Positions 29,341 through 39,772 of a stretch of 39,772 nucleotides of DNA are shown in pieces. The stretch is from Chara braunii. Taxonomy: Eukaryota; Streptophyta; Charophyceae; Charales; Characeae. The position numbers were made by a program, and so were the translations under genes. The notes under the pieces were generated by a model. It was not told where the DNA came from and searched no databases. It was given only the letters and a program-made list of their open reading frames with translations. Numbering within the stretch: the stretch's first letter is position 1; every line of letters starts with the position of its first letter. The DNA is taken from contig BFEA01000289.1 in the NCBI GenBank assembly GCA_003427395.1, positions 1,108,060 through 1,147,831 on the forward strand, given 5' to 3'.

Positions 29341-30505
29341 AAAAAAAGTAAAAAGAGAAAGGGGGTACCCCAAGGAAAGCCAAAGTAAAGGTAGTCAAGA
29401 ATACCCACCAAAATGATGTTGATCCACTCTCTCCTCCTCTGTCCACCCCCTTTTCAATACACTCCCATACTCATCCCACTCAGCAGGGAAGACTACCCTC
29501 TCCCTCCCTCCCCGCGCTCCCTTCTACCCTGAGCCAACCCTAAGGTCCCCCCAGCCCCCTTCTCTGGCTCCCCCCTCATCTAACCCATCAACTTCTTCTC
29601 CCTTGCCTCCACCCTTCGTGGCCCCACAAAACATACTACCAAAGGACGAGGAGAAACGGAAGAGTAAAATTGAGAAAAAAGGGGAGGGGATGGAGACATG
29701 AGAACAAACCTTGAAGCGAGGATGGGCTGACTGAAGGACAAGGAGACAAGAGGTGAAGGAAGGAGAGGAGGAGGCAAAGCCTCGAAGAAAAGAGGAAGAT
29801 AGGGTTGTGTGCCCCCCTCATCTCTATAGTAGGAGATGCTGAGCTCGGTTGACGATTTCACAGGTAAAACTTGTTGTCGAAGTTGGTGATGGATCAGGAA
29901 TGACACACCAAAACTCGCAAGACCGGGAAAGACGCTGCTCCCCAATGCACCTTCTCCTGCGTAGACAAGAATGAAGCCTAGCCTACGATATGCTCACAAA
30001 ATAGTAAAATACGCATCCAATGCTACTCCCGACCACCACTCCAAAAGAAACTCAGCATACAATGAAATTGTTGGTGATGGTGGCAGCAAACAGCTCAACA
30101 GAACCTCGACCCTCCCAAGCCAACTTCCAATACCTCACAACCTCCACGTGGCACATACAGCCCATCCTCCTGACCCAAATTGGATGGCGCCTGTGAGGAG
30201 AGCATGACTCCTCCTGAATGAGCCAACGGCTTGCCATCATGGCCAGCCATGGTTGCACGAGTCGTGGTGAGTTTGCCAATGAGAGAGCAGGAAGTTGCTT
30301 CGCCTACCGCTGCGCCATAGCGCAGCACTCCTGCAAGGCAGTTTTCTTTTTTGTTTCTAACAAATATCGAACAGCTCACTGAGAGCAATGAAAATGAGGC
30401 CCAAAGGAGACTCGTATCGTTGTGAAGTCGAGGGTCTTGCAATTTCGTCTTTGTATATTTTTGTGGCAGACTTTGGCAGCTAAGCAATGAGTTTAACTTT
30501 AGAGT
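29341..30505. other. Unassigned sequence
   Basis: No gene is recognised. 29430-29590 is C/T-rich and 29650-29800 is G/A-rich on the + strand, which produces long but low-complexity frames. 29830-30480 has ordinary composition, without domains I can name. Confidence 0.35.
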
Positions 30506-30740
30506 CTGGACCTAGGCTACCAGCCAGCCCGCCCGGGTGACCTTATTTTCCCGGGCGGTCCCGTGCAAGGACCCGGGAAGGTCCCAGGCAAAAAAAAAAC
30601 AAAAAAAAAGACAAAAAGACCCCCAAAAAAAACTATGTTATGACAGTTATGCAGAAATAAACTGAACAACTTTTGCCTCAGGGTCACATCGCAATTCTTT
30701 ACCAAATTTAAAATAAGAATTAAATTTTTAAAATATATAT
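30506..30740 (-). repeat. Variable-palindrome repeat unit, split by element B
   Basis: The reverse complement has the same order as 28720-29230: AT-rich block with GCGATGTGACCCTGAGGC then AAAAGTTG (30690 down to 30666), a T-rich run, TTTTTTTTTTGCCTGGGACC, then a module with three CCCGGG. Its continuation on the other side of element B is 39558-39772. Confidence 0.6.
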
Positions 30741-31669
30741 TGCGAGGCTCAGGGCCGCGACAAGCCCTACTGGGCCCTGTTTTCAACAATATCGGCCGCC
30801 CTAAGTGAAGGCAGGCCCGACCAAGGACGAGAGGCCTATTTTGGGCTTACCACACAACTGGGAAATTCAGGCAGTTGCGCAGCACAAGTTGGTTGAGAAA
30901 ACCCAGGCCCTGCCTGCCTTTCACAAATGTATCTGAGGCAGGCCCTGGGTGAGACACGGGGCATGGACTGTGCACAGGCCGCTGGCAGTTGGACACGGGT
31001 AACCACCCCAGGCCCTGTGTCTGATTCCCCTGGACCGGGGCTCAGCCACTTGGGGGCCTACCGGAAGCTTCTGGGAGGGGCCCAGCGTGGCCAGGCAGCA
31101 CGCAGCAGGCAGGCCACTTCCATATAGGAAAGTGCCTGCCCTCGCATTCGGCATTCGGGCACTTGCTACATGCTGCGCATGCACTGGTGCGCTGTTGGCA
31201 GGCAAGCGCCACGCGCTCACGGGCGAGCAAGGGATACGCAGGCAGCCATAGCCGAGCTGGCCTGCGAGGTGCTGGATGGGCGCATGGTGGTCCTTGGGCG
31301 CATGGTGGCATCTGTGTGGGGGATCGAGGTTGAGAGTGGAGCGTGAGTCATACCTGGTGCTTGAGACGAATGGCATTGGCCGAGATCTGCTCGTACTTTG
31401 GGGAGCTGTTGACGTCACCAGCGGCATTGTAGATAGGCTAGATAGGATCTGCCACTGGGCGCCGAGCGCCAGATAGGAAGTCGACATTGGTTCATTGTTG
31501 ATGATGATGAGACTATTCCAACATTGTCACGTGTGATCTTTTGCTGTGCTCTTATTTTGGTGGGACTCGAGTCGCAATTCTGCTTTTGGTTCGAGGTCAC
31601 GACTATCTGGTTTCATGTGTATGATGCTGCTTGGTTTTCAGGAATTCGCTATCGCTCATTTTCCTTGCA
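30741..31669 (+). repeat. 5' LTR of element B
   Basis: It runs TGCGAGGCTC to TTTTCCTTGCA and is colinear with 38622-39557. It is TG...CA bounded. Confidence 0.93.
31115..31134. promoter_or_regulatory. LTR dyad CACTTCC-ATATA-GGAAAGTG (element B, 5')
   Basis: The same conserved dyad as in element A; a likely promoter-region site by conservation. Confidence 0.4.
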
Positions 31670-31672
31670 TTT

Positions 31673-31684
31673 TGGTATCAGAGC
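31673..31684 (+). other. Primer binding site, initiator Met tRNA type (element B)
   Basis: TGGTATCAGAGC, three bases after the LTR. Confidence 0.92.
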
Positions 31685-32929
31685 TATGGTACGTTGCGCT
31701 AATCTGGCACTTGTTTTCTGCCTATGCGGTACATGCATGCTGTCTTCTGGGTGAGCGGCCATAGGGAGTGTGTAGTGAGGAGGGCGAAGGCAAGCAGGCG
31801 ACCCAGGCGAAGAGGGGTATCCCCAGGGAGGCTATGAAGTGGTATTTGGGTGTTCGCAGTGGGATGAGAACTATCTGATGTGTGATTGATGCTGAGGTGG
31901 AACGACGGTGTAATGTTGGCTGTGCCGAAGCAATGATTGGTCATCACAAACGGCGTCAGGTCATCTAGAGAGAATATTTGTGGTTGGGGGCAGCTATTTT
32001 GAGGTACGTTGCCCTTAACCTTATCTACCCTCGTCGACACTTCTTACTGTGAGGATGTGAGTTCTGACTTGAGAGTCCTCTCATGTGAGGAGTCGAGTGC
32101 GCTCAACCTTGAGAGTCGGCATTGTTCACGCGGAGCATCTGGAAGGAGAGGGCGGAGCTATCTGAAGGGCCCTGGACGAAGCACCGGGTCACGGTCACCA
32201 TGCCAACCCACCGGGAGTAGAGCACGCATGCTTTGCTGCTTTGTCCTTTGTCTGCCAGCTGCGCTGTACATGGGTTATGAGGGGCAGGCCAGTCCTACAG
32301 GGGAGACGAGTACCGGACATCTATAAATAAATACCGGCGGGGTTACCTTCCATTGGCTGTGATCGTCGTCCTGTTTGCGACGTTAAATAATTTATGAGGA
32401 CTTCGTGGGCTGTCCTTAAACACCTCTTGATCAGCCAATCAGTCGGTTTAAGGCTCGCTGCACGCGAGGGTAAACATGGTGCAAGGCTGGCCAGCTCAGC
32501 ATAGACTCGGGGCACAGGGGTGGGCCGTGTGCACACCTTTAGACACACACGCTATCTGGATCGCTCAGGGACGCTAACGTCAAGTGACACTTAAGAAAGA
32601 ACCGAGGGAGGGGTATATTTCAGGTGATAAGTTCAGGAACAATTCCACTTTGCCAACAGCCAATCAAATGATTCTGTTTCTATTTTGATTAGTTAGATGT
32701 ACAACCCTTAACATTTGACAGACAGCATAGGTAGAACTGTTTCTGCACATTTACTTCCTGTTTGCGGACTAGTCAAATAAAATAGTTTCGTTTGTAGGAA
32801 TCTGGACTTACCTGTTGGACCCAACTGTGTATACTCTGACATAGCCACCGATTAAAATTGGTCTGAGCACTACGCTGCAGTAGGCAACCAGGTTTGTCCT
32901 AGTGCAGCCCGTGCACAATGTTGTAGCTC
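31685..32929 (+). other. Untranslated leader of element B
   Basis: About 1.25 kb, homologous along its length to 2976-4244 of element A, including CTATAAATA at 32321. It has no credible coding frame. Confidence 0.6.
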
Positions 32930-34785
32930 ATGAACGACCGGGAGAACCCTGACCGGACGATAGGATTCTGCGATCGGCAAGACGCCCGTTGGTCCACGTA
33001 GCTTTAGGACTAGAGGGAGACCGTTTCTGTTCCGCCAGCTTAGGGAGAGGCAGCAGAGGCAGCAGCAGCAGCGGAGGGGTAGGGCCGCAGAGGCAAGTAG
33101 AGTTTTCGGAAGCGAGGCAGCTGCTTCAACAGCCATGGCCACTGCTGCGCAACAAAGTTCCCAGGCCAGTACCTCAGGGACGGTCGGGGCGATGGTCGCA
33201 CAGACCCTGAGTCAGTCTGCTGCCGTTATGGCAAGCCAGCAGTTAGTGTCGACTCCCAAGGAGATCGCCATACAGAGAGCCAGTGCTCATGAGGCACAAC
33301 TACAGCAGGCATTAGATGAGATACAGGTAGAAAAGGAGAGAATGATTAGAAGGACTCTGATGCAACGGAGACAAGCGGACATTAGAGAGTTAGAGAGGAT
33401 GGACCTGACTAATATGGATAGTGATGTGAGGACCATGAGGACAACCCTGTTAGATGTAGTGGAGATGCAGGACTACCACACGTCACTCTTACAGGACATC
33501 CAACGAAGCCTCGCTGTGCTGGTCGGGCGAGTTCAGGGTGCACCATCACCATCAGGGCCCGGTGCCTGCCCCGTGGGACAACCCCCTCCTTTTGTCCCAC
33601 CGGTGGCTGGAGTATCCCCACTTGCAGTCTCTCCAGCTTCGGTACAGGCCGCTTCCCTACTGGGTATGCCCTTGACAGGCGGGTTAGCAGCACATCCTAG
33701 TGTACAGGTTCCTGTTCAGACAGTGTTCTCCCAAGCTTCGTTGCAAACCGTCGTAACTGGGCAGCCTGCCGTCTCGCAGCCGGCACAGTCGCAGGGTACA
33801 CAGCCCCAATAACGAGTAGTGCAGCAGCCTGCGCCCCAGGGTCCACAGCCTGGAGTGGTGCAGGCACCGGGACAAGGACAGTGGGTTCCCAAGACTGCCA
33901 TTGCATCGCCCAAACCCTTTTTAGGGGATAAGAGGGGTGAGGACCTCGACGCATGGTTGAGGTCAGTGCGAGTCTATGTTAAGTGCAAGCTTACCTTGCT
34001 TCACGAGGAAGTGTTTGCGGCTGTCTCCTACTTGGAGGGGAGTGCAACAAGATGGTTAAGCGGGTATGTGCAACTGCACGGGTACGGTCATGACTTTCGT
34101 GCTTGGGCAGTCAACCAGAAATTGGATGACTTCCTCAAGCTGGTGGAGGAAAGGTGGCATGATCCGAAGGAGGCCCAAAAGGCCACTAACGCGATCATGA
34201 ACCTAAGTTCTATGAAGTTTAGGTCAGTAAGGGATGCCACGAACGTTGTCGAGCGTCTGATCTGTGTACCTGGAGTATGTTACGATCCCCAGGTCTTACT
34301 CACCACTTACCTGAGGTGTCTTCCCATAGAACTTAGGAATCAGTTGGCAGGTGAGGCCATGATCACAGTGCGCAACTGCCCCTCGTTCAATAAGAAGGCC
34401 TTGGATCTGGAGGCCAGATCGGGCATGGGCGCTGACCCACAACGGATGGTAGGAAGAAGGCGCTGCCTCCTAACTGGAAGGCAAAGGGTCGCATCATGTT
34501 CGTCGATAACGATGGTTCAACCATAGAGTTAGACGACGACTTCCAGGAGGGAGTAGGGTCAGAGGCAGGCAGCGCAGAAGCTTTAGGGGGTGGAGCAGCC
34601 GCTGCCTCTATGCAACAAAAAGGTAAGGCGACCGGTAGACGCCGCGGAGGCTCCCGGTTTAGGAGTCAAGTAGACCCCAATGCTCCTCCATGGGAGAAAG
34701 CGGGGCTCACTGAGGACGTGTGGAGAGAATGTTACACCCGGTAGGCTTGTATCCGTTGTGGCCAATATGACGATTAACCAATTCA
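32930..34785 (+). pseudogene. gag: gag of element B (broken)
   Basis: The start ATG at 32930 matches the gag start of A, but a one-base shift separates it from the main frame by 32982. An Arg/Gln-rich block (LRERQQRQQQQRRGRA) precedes a predicted coiled coil (33240-33510: EAQLQQALDEIQVEKERM) and a Pro/Val/Gln linker. TAA at 33810 interrupts one continuous frame, which then gives the Gag domain (33900-34420: DAWLRSVRVYVKCKL, YLEGSATRWLSGYV, ERWHDPKEAQKA). A frame change near 34435 leads to a basic, Gly-rich tail. The zinc knuckle (about 34746-34785) is ruined: CIRCGQYDD then stop, where A has an intact CX2CX4HX4C. Confidence 0.8.
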
Positions 34786-34921
34786 AGTGTCTGAATAAGA
34801 AGGTAACGGAAAAGATCCCGCCTACAATGGGGCAGGCGTCAGTCTCCTCTGCTTCTCTAGGTAGCAATGTCGCTAGCAGTTTTGACACTGCTCCGGGAAA
34901 CACGTCGGGCCATTAGGAATT

Positions 34922-35377
34922 GTGGTTGTTCCTGCTAGGGTCAAGGTGGTGGACACACCCTCACCATCTCAAGAGATGGCCCAAGCTATTGACTCCGTTG
35001 TTGTCCCACAAACACATTCGGACCAATCTATCATTTGTTCGATGAATGTGTTTGAGTCCTTAGAGGAGCTAGATGAGGAGCGGTCTAGATCGAAGCCGCT
35101 AGCTTCTTGGACGACCATGGCTAAAGCTCCTAAGGGTGAGTTGTTCGTCGGCGAGGTAGATATAGGCGGCCGCAAGGCCGGGGCCTTTTATGATACTTGC
35201 TCGATGAGGAACTTTATCAGTCGCACGCGTGTTGCGAGGCTGCGCTTACAGGGGCAAGTGCAGTGCCTGAGTCGACCTGTGGATTCGACCTGTGCCAACA
35301 AACAGCGCATGATAGTCAATGATCACCTTAAAGACGTTGAGTGTTGTTTCCCGTATGCTTGAGGGGAACTGAGACAT
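34922..35377 (+). pseudogene. pro: Aspartic protease domain of element B
   Basis: GELFVGEVDIGGRKAGAF leads to YDTCSMRNFIS. The active-site triad reads D-T-C at 35192-35200 instead of D-T/S-G, which should abolish activity. TGA codons follow at 35360 and 35378, and then the same frame continues (MDILLGMYYL at 35411) into RT. This shows that protease and RT were one polyprotein. Confidence 0.75.
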
Positions 35378-35410
35378 TGAGTCTCATTTCTAGTCAGCGA
35401 TGATCTCCCC

Positions 35411-37088
35411 ATGGATATCTTGCTGGGTATGTACTATCTTTCGGTTGCACAACCCCAGTTTGACTGGGACCGAAAAGTGGTCAAACACACTTTGCCCGGA
35501 GGGGGGACCACTAGATTACGTAAGTTTAAAGCTAGTAGTCTAGTTGATTCCTACGAATGCATGTGTGCGGCCTCGTTCTATAATTACTATAAGCAAAATC
35601 CGGAGGAGGGTATGTACTTAGTTTATGTCTCTGCAGAGGGCGAGCCGGCGAAAATGCCTACAGAGATAGAGGGAGTGGTCGCTAGATACCCTGATCTATT
35701 TGAAGAGCCGAAAGGGGTTGTTGAGAGGAAGGTCGTCTACGCGATAGAGATTATCCCAGGGTCTAGTATTCCGAAGGGTAGGATCTATCGGATGTCTCCA
35801 GCGGAGCTTGATGAGCTTCGCCGGCAACTCAAGGAACTCATAGAGAAGGGTTGGATCCGGCCTACTGTTTCCCTTTATGGATCTCCTTTCCTATTTGTAC
35901 CAAAGAAGGGGGGGAACCATGAGGATGTGCATTGACTATAGGGGCCTCAATGCCATCACAGTGAAGAACACAGAGCCCCTACCGCGCATCAATGACTTGT
36001 TGGACAGAGTCCAAGGGTGCCGGTACTTCAGTAAGATAGATCTGAAGTCCGGGTACCATCAGATTGCAATCCAGCCCCAGGATCAACATAAAACCGCTTT
36101 TCAGACCAGGTACGGTCTGTACGAGTTTGTGATGATGCCTTTCGGCCTTTGCAATGCTCCTGGCACCTTTCAGCACGCCATGAACTGGATTATTCATGAC
36201 TACCTGGACAAGTTTGTCATCGTGTACCTCGATGGCATTCTTATCTTTAGTAGGACTGTCGAGGAGTATGTTGGCCATCTAGACAAAGTCCTTAGTCTCC
36301 TTCAGCAGCACCAGTTCAAGATTAACCGGAAGAAGTGCGAGTTTGGCTGCACCCGGATCTTATACCTGGGTCATGAGATTTTCGTGGAGGGATTGAAGCC
36401 CGATGACGCGAAGGTGGCCAGCATTCGTGAGGGGCCGTGTCCTCAGTCTGTGACTGAGATGAGGTCCTTCTTAGGGATGACCGACTACTACCGTAACTTC
36501 GTAAAGAACTATAGCATAGTGGCCGTCCCTTTGACGGACCTGACACGCCTTGACACCCGGTGGGAGTGGACAGACAGGTGTGAGGCTGCTTTCAGACATT
36601 TGAAGCACTCCTTAACACACCATGAGGTCTTGAAACTTCTTGATCCTAACAAGCCATTCATAGTAACCACAGATGCCAGCCAATATGGCATTGGTGTTGT
36701 GCTTGCGTAGTAGGAGGGGCCAAAGTTGAGGCCAATCGAGTACATATCCAAAAAGATGTCCTCTCAGAAGTTGGCTAAGTCCACCTATGAGAAGGAGCTC
36801 TATGCGATCTTCAAGGTGCTAACCCACTGGAGACACTACCTCCTTAGGAGGTTCTTCTACGTCACGACTGACCATCAGACGCTGAAGTGGATGAGAACCC
36901 AGTCAGTGCTCTCCGATGCCTTGAAACGTTGGATCGAAGTCATTGAGCAATATTATTTAGAACGTCGGTACATCAAAGGGGAGTATAACAAAGTTGCTGA
37001 TACGCTGTCGCGTAGGCCGGACTTCCTGGGTGCGCTGATCACTGAGTACGGGCTTGCGGACGATGTTACTCGGTCCCTGGTAGAAGCC
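35411..37088 (+). pseudogene. pol: Reverse transcriptase and RNase H of element B
   Basis: [27 protein letters not shown], then a one-base insertion near 35915 before [25 protein letters not shown] and MPFGLCNAPGTFQHAMNW follow. The catalytic YxDD box at 36225-36236 is YLDG, losing the second metal-binding Asp. FKINRKKCEFGC, YLGHEIF and FLGMTDYYRNFVKNYS follow. RNase H: VTTDASQYGIGVVLA, then two consecutive TAG stops (36708-36713), then RPIEYISKKM, STYEKELYAIFKVLTHWRHY, DHQTLKWM and GEYNKVADTLSRRPD to 37042. Confidence 0.85.
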
Positions 37089-38581
37089 TAGCGCGAGGAT
37101 CCGTTTATGTCAGAGATCATATGCAGACTTGAAGCGAAGGACAAAGTTACTTCTGATTAGTTTGTAATGGTCAATGGCCTGCTGTTCCTTGACAAGGCCA
37201 GGTTTAAATGTTTGTGTGTGCCTAGTCGGGAGTCTTTGCGTAGTTTATTTTTAGGAGAGTGTCATGACGCCACCGGACATTTTGGCTATAAGAAGACTGC
37301 AGCCAACCTGCTGCAGCAGTTCTTTGGTGGCCCACAATGATGAGAGACGCCAAGCTGTACGTGGAGACTTGTCAGGTCTGTCAGAGGGACAAGCCACGTA
37401 CACAGGCCCCTCTTGGGCTTCTCAAGCCCCTTCCTATACTGGAAAGGCCCGGTGAGAGCCTGTCCATGGATTTCATGGACACGCTGGTCACCAGCAAGAG
37501 CGGTATGCGATACGTCTATGTCATTGTGGATAGGTTTAGTAAGTATGCTAGGTTAATAGCAATGCCCGGAACAGCCAAAACCAAGTACGTAATTAAGTTG
37601 TTTATAGATAACTGGGTTAGGGATTTTGGACTGCCAAAATCTATAGTTAGTGACCGGGATGTGCGATTTACCAGTGAATTGTGGAAAGCCGCAGCTGCAA
37701 AACAGGGGACACAGCTGTAGATGACTTCTGGGAACCACCCAGAGGCAAACGGGCAAGCAGAGCAGTTGAATCACGCTGTACAACACCTGCTGAGGCACTA
37801 CATCAAGCCTAACCAGGTGGACTGGGATGAGAAACTTGCTCTCATCGCTAGCCTGTACAACAACGCTGTGCACAGCGCAACAGGAGTAAGCCCTAACAGT
37901 TTGCTACTGACCTTCAAGCCTAGACTGCCCCTAGACTTTCTATTACTTGAGAACCAGCCGACTGCTGCACCTGACACCTTAGAGTTTGCCTATCGATACG
38001 GGCGCCTGATGCAGCAAGCTGTAGAACAGATGCATAAAGCGCAGGCAGCAATGATAGAGTCTGAGGACAAGCATCCCCGCCCATCTACATTCCAGGTAGG
38101 GGATAGAGTCTGGGTCAAAGCCTCTGAACTGGGGCAGGAGCGTGGGATCTCCCGCAAGCTCATGCCACAGTACTTCGGGCCATGGGAGGTTCTAGATGTT
38201 GTTGGGGATAATCGGGACGGGCCATCATATGTAATTCCGATCCCTGGTCACCTCCGCACCTACCCTGTTTTTCACTCCTCTAAGCTCGCACCTTTTGAGG
38301 AAACTGATCAGTTTCCCTCTCGTCGCTCAATGCTGCCCCCAACCATGGACAGAGAAATGGACATTGATGACATCGTGGACCACAGAGAAATGCCCGTTCC
38401 AAGACCAACAGGCAGGGGACTTCCTCCTAAGCCGAAGCTGCAATATCGCGTTCGGTTCAGACATCACACTGATCGTAAGGAGGGCAGATGGTTTACCCGG
38501 GAGGAACTGATGCAGACTTCTCCACAGGCTGTCGCTCACTATGAGAAGTCACTGCGGAAAGGAAAGCGCCAGATTGAGTAA
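37089..38581 (+). pseudogene. int: Integrase of element B with chromodomain-like C-terminus
   Basis: HHCC region: CHDATGHFGYKKT, then a two-base insertion near 37322 and CQVCQRDKPRTQAPLG. DDE core: SMDFMDTLVTSKSG (first Asp), SIVSDRDVRFTSELW (second Asp), TAG at 37718, then NHPEANGQAEQLNHAVQHL (Glu). C-terminal GPY-type region: FQVGDRVWVKAS, YFGPWEVLDVVG, RTYPVFHSSKLAPF. The tail at 38355-38560 (DIDDIVDHREMP, then YRVRFRHHTD, GRWFTREELMQTSPQAVAHY) has the layout of a chromovirus chromodomain, which in the family directs insertion to heterochromatin. The last 286 codons are open to TAA 38579. Confidence 0.85.
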
Positions 38582-38610
38582 TTGAACTTCTCAGAGGACT
38601 GTTGAAGTAT

Positions 38611-38621
38611 GGAGGAGGGAA
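38611..38621 (+). other. Polypurine tract of element B
   Basis: GGAGGAGGGAA sits directly before the 3' LTR. Confidence 0.85.
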
Positions 38622-39557
38622 TGCGAGGCTCAAGGCCTCGACGAGCCCTACTGGGCCCTGTTTTCAACAATATCGGCTGCCCTAAGTGAAGGCAGGCCCG
38701 ACCAAGGACGAGAGGCCTATTTTGGGCTTACCACGCAACAGGGAAATTCAGGCAGTTGCGCAGCGCCGGTTGGTTGAGAAAACCCAGGCCCTGCCTGCCT
38801 TTCACAAATGTATCTGAGGCAGGCCCTGGGTGAGACACGGGGCATGGCCTGCGCACAGGCCGCTGGCAGTTGGACACGGGTAACCACCCCAGGCCCTGTG
38901 TCTGATTCCCCTCGACCGGGGCTCAGCCACTTGGGGGCCTACTGGAAGCTTCTGGGAGGGGCCGAGCATGGCCAGGCAGCACGCAGCAGGCAGACCACTT
39001 CCATATAGGAAAGTGCCTGCCCTCACATTCGGAATTCGGGCACTTGCTACATGCTGTGCAAGCGCTGCTGCGCTGTTGGCAGGCAAGTGCCACGCACTCA
39101 CGGGCGAGCAAGGGATACGCAGGCAGCCATAGCCGAGCTGGCCTGCGAGGTGCTGGATGGGCGCATGGTGGTCCTTGGGTGCATGTGGCATCTGTGTGGG
39201 GGATCGAGGTTGAGAGTGGAGCGTGAGTCATACCTGGTGCTTGAGACGAACGGCACTGGCCGAGATCTGCTCGTACGTCGGGGAGCTGTTGATATCACCA
39301 GTGGCATTGTAGATAGGCTAGATAGGATCCGCCATTAGTAGTCTGGGCGTCGAGCGCCAGATAGGAAGTTGACATTGGTTCATTGTTGATGATGATGAGA
39401 CTATTCCAACATTGTCACGTGTGAGCTTTTGCTGTGCTCTTATTTTGGTGGGACTCGAGTTGCAATTCTGCTTTTGGTTCGAGGTCACAACTATCTGGTT
39501 TCATGTGTATGATGCTGCTTGGTTTTCTAGAATTCGCTATCGCTAATTTTCCTTGCA
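38622..39557 (+). repeat. 3' LTR of element B
   Basis: TGCGAGGCTC to TTTTCCTTGCA. It includes the CATATAGG dyad at 38996-39015. It differs from the 5' copy by scattered substitutions and small indels. Confidence 0.93.
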
Positions 39558-39772
39558 ATATATAATATATATTATATATATATATATATATATACAGGGT
39601 TACCTGACCGAACGTTCGGGGGGCCCAGGGCTGGCCCCCGAACGTTCGGGCGTTCGGGGTCCCGTCCAGGGGCCGAACACCTCCAGGTTCGGCCCCTGCC
39701 AAAAAAATTCTCGGGGCCTAAAAATAAGTTTTTTTCTTCTGAATTTTGTTTTGTGAGTTCTCTATGATGTAA
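39558..39772 (-). repeat. AT microsatellite and a further variable GC module
   Basis: A (TA)n run (39558-39593) is followed by CAGGGTTACCTGACC and a module with two GAACGTTC palindromes and several GTTCGGG words (39605-39700). An A-run and AT-rich sequence continue to the window end. It is probably the next unit of the array interrupted by element B. Confidence 0.5.

Larger units (their letters stand above)
30741..39557 (+). mobile_element. Ty3/gypsy LTR retrotransposon B (recent, inactivated)
   Basis: A whole 8.8 kb element: LTRs of 929 and 936 bases that look about 97% alike, intact PBS and PPT, then gag, protease, RT, RNase H, and integrase with a chromodomain-like tail. The flanking AT-rich target gives ATAT on both sides (30737-30740; 39558-39561), so the duplication length is uncertain. 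It is inactivated by stops at 33810, 34742, 35360, 35378, 36708, 36711, 37089, 37158 and 37718, and by frameshifts near 34435, 35915 and 37322. Younger than A by LTR similarity. It sits in the variable-palindrome repeat array. Confidence 0.92.

Noticed and set aside
29430-29945. Minus-strand frame of 121 codons (SFSQPILASRFVLMSP type)
   Set aside because: Low-complexity purine/pyrimidine-skewed sequence with no domain and no splice or promoter support.

Overview
The window looks like repeat-rich nuclear DNA of a green-lineage eukaryote that makes motile flagella, most probably a charophyte alga of the Chara type (inference). Three in-phase exons of a HYDIN-like central-pair protein indicate flagella. 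Two U6 snRNA-like copies, one of them with a plant-type 3' end, indicate the green lineage. Long introns filled with retroelements, runs of N and abundant microsatellites indicate a large, hard-to-assemble genome. No bacterial gene, operon or CRISPR array is visible.

Layout. 1-18100 is the + strand HYDIN-like gene: a candidate exon at 1291-1382 and firm exons at 14283-15074, 15462-15566 and 17821-17973. The ~12.9 kb gap between the first two holds a minus-strand LINE (ORF2 C-terminus at 12231-13650, 3'UTR at 11755-12230 and 1654-1966). That LINE is split by a complete but dead Ty3/gypsy chromovirus-type element, 'A' (1967-11754). Element A is itself hit by a ~0.9 kb tRNA-headed retroposon in its reverse transcriptase and by a tail-only poly(T) insertion in its 3' LTR. 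Short 5'-truncated copies of the same LINE 3' end recur at 13660, 14028, 17120, 18236, 18667 and 28145.

18100-27400 has no confident gene. It holds a diverged tandem pair of hairpin-rich modules (20303-21290), a decayed trypsin-like protease (about 23425-24170), a minus-strand U6-like copy (25160-25249), a cluster of tRNA-like retroposon pieces (25287-25793) and pyrimidine-rich tandem repeats. 27400-30740 holds a gapped CA/TG microsatellite, a LINE 3' end followed directly by a plant-type U6-like copy (28360-28460), and a tandem family with a conserved AT-rich backbone and GC-rich modules whose short palindromes differ from copy to copy.

30741-39557 is a second Ty3/gypsy element, 'B', with both LTRs, PBS, PPT, gag, protease, RT/RNase H, and integrase with a chromodomain-like tail. 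It is inactivated by stops, frameshifts and a YLDD-to-YLDG change. B lies inside the variable-palindrome array, whose next module resumes at 39598. A and B are related families sharing colinear LTR blocks, a ~1.25 kb leader and a conserved dyad around CATATAGG. Nothing in either appears able to make an intact polyprotein.
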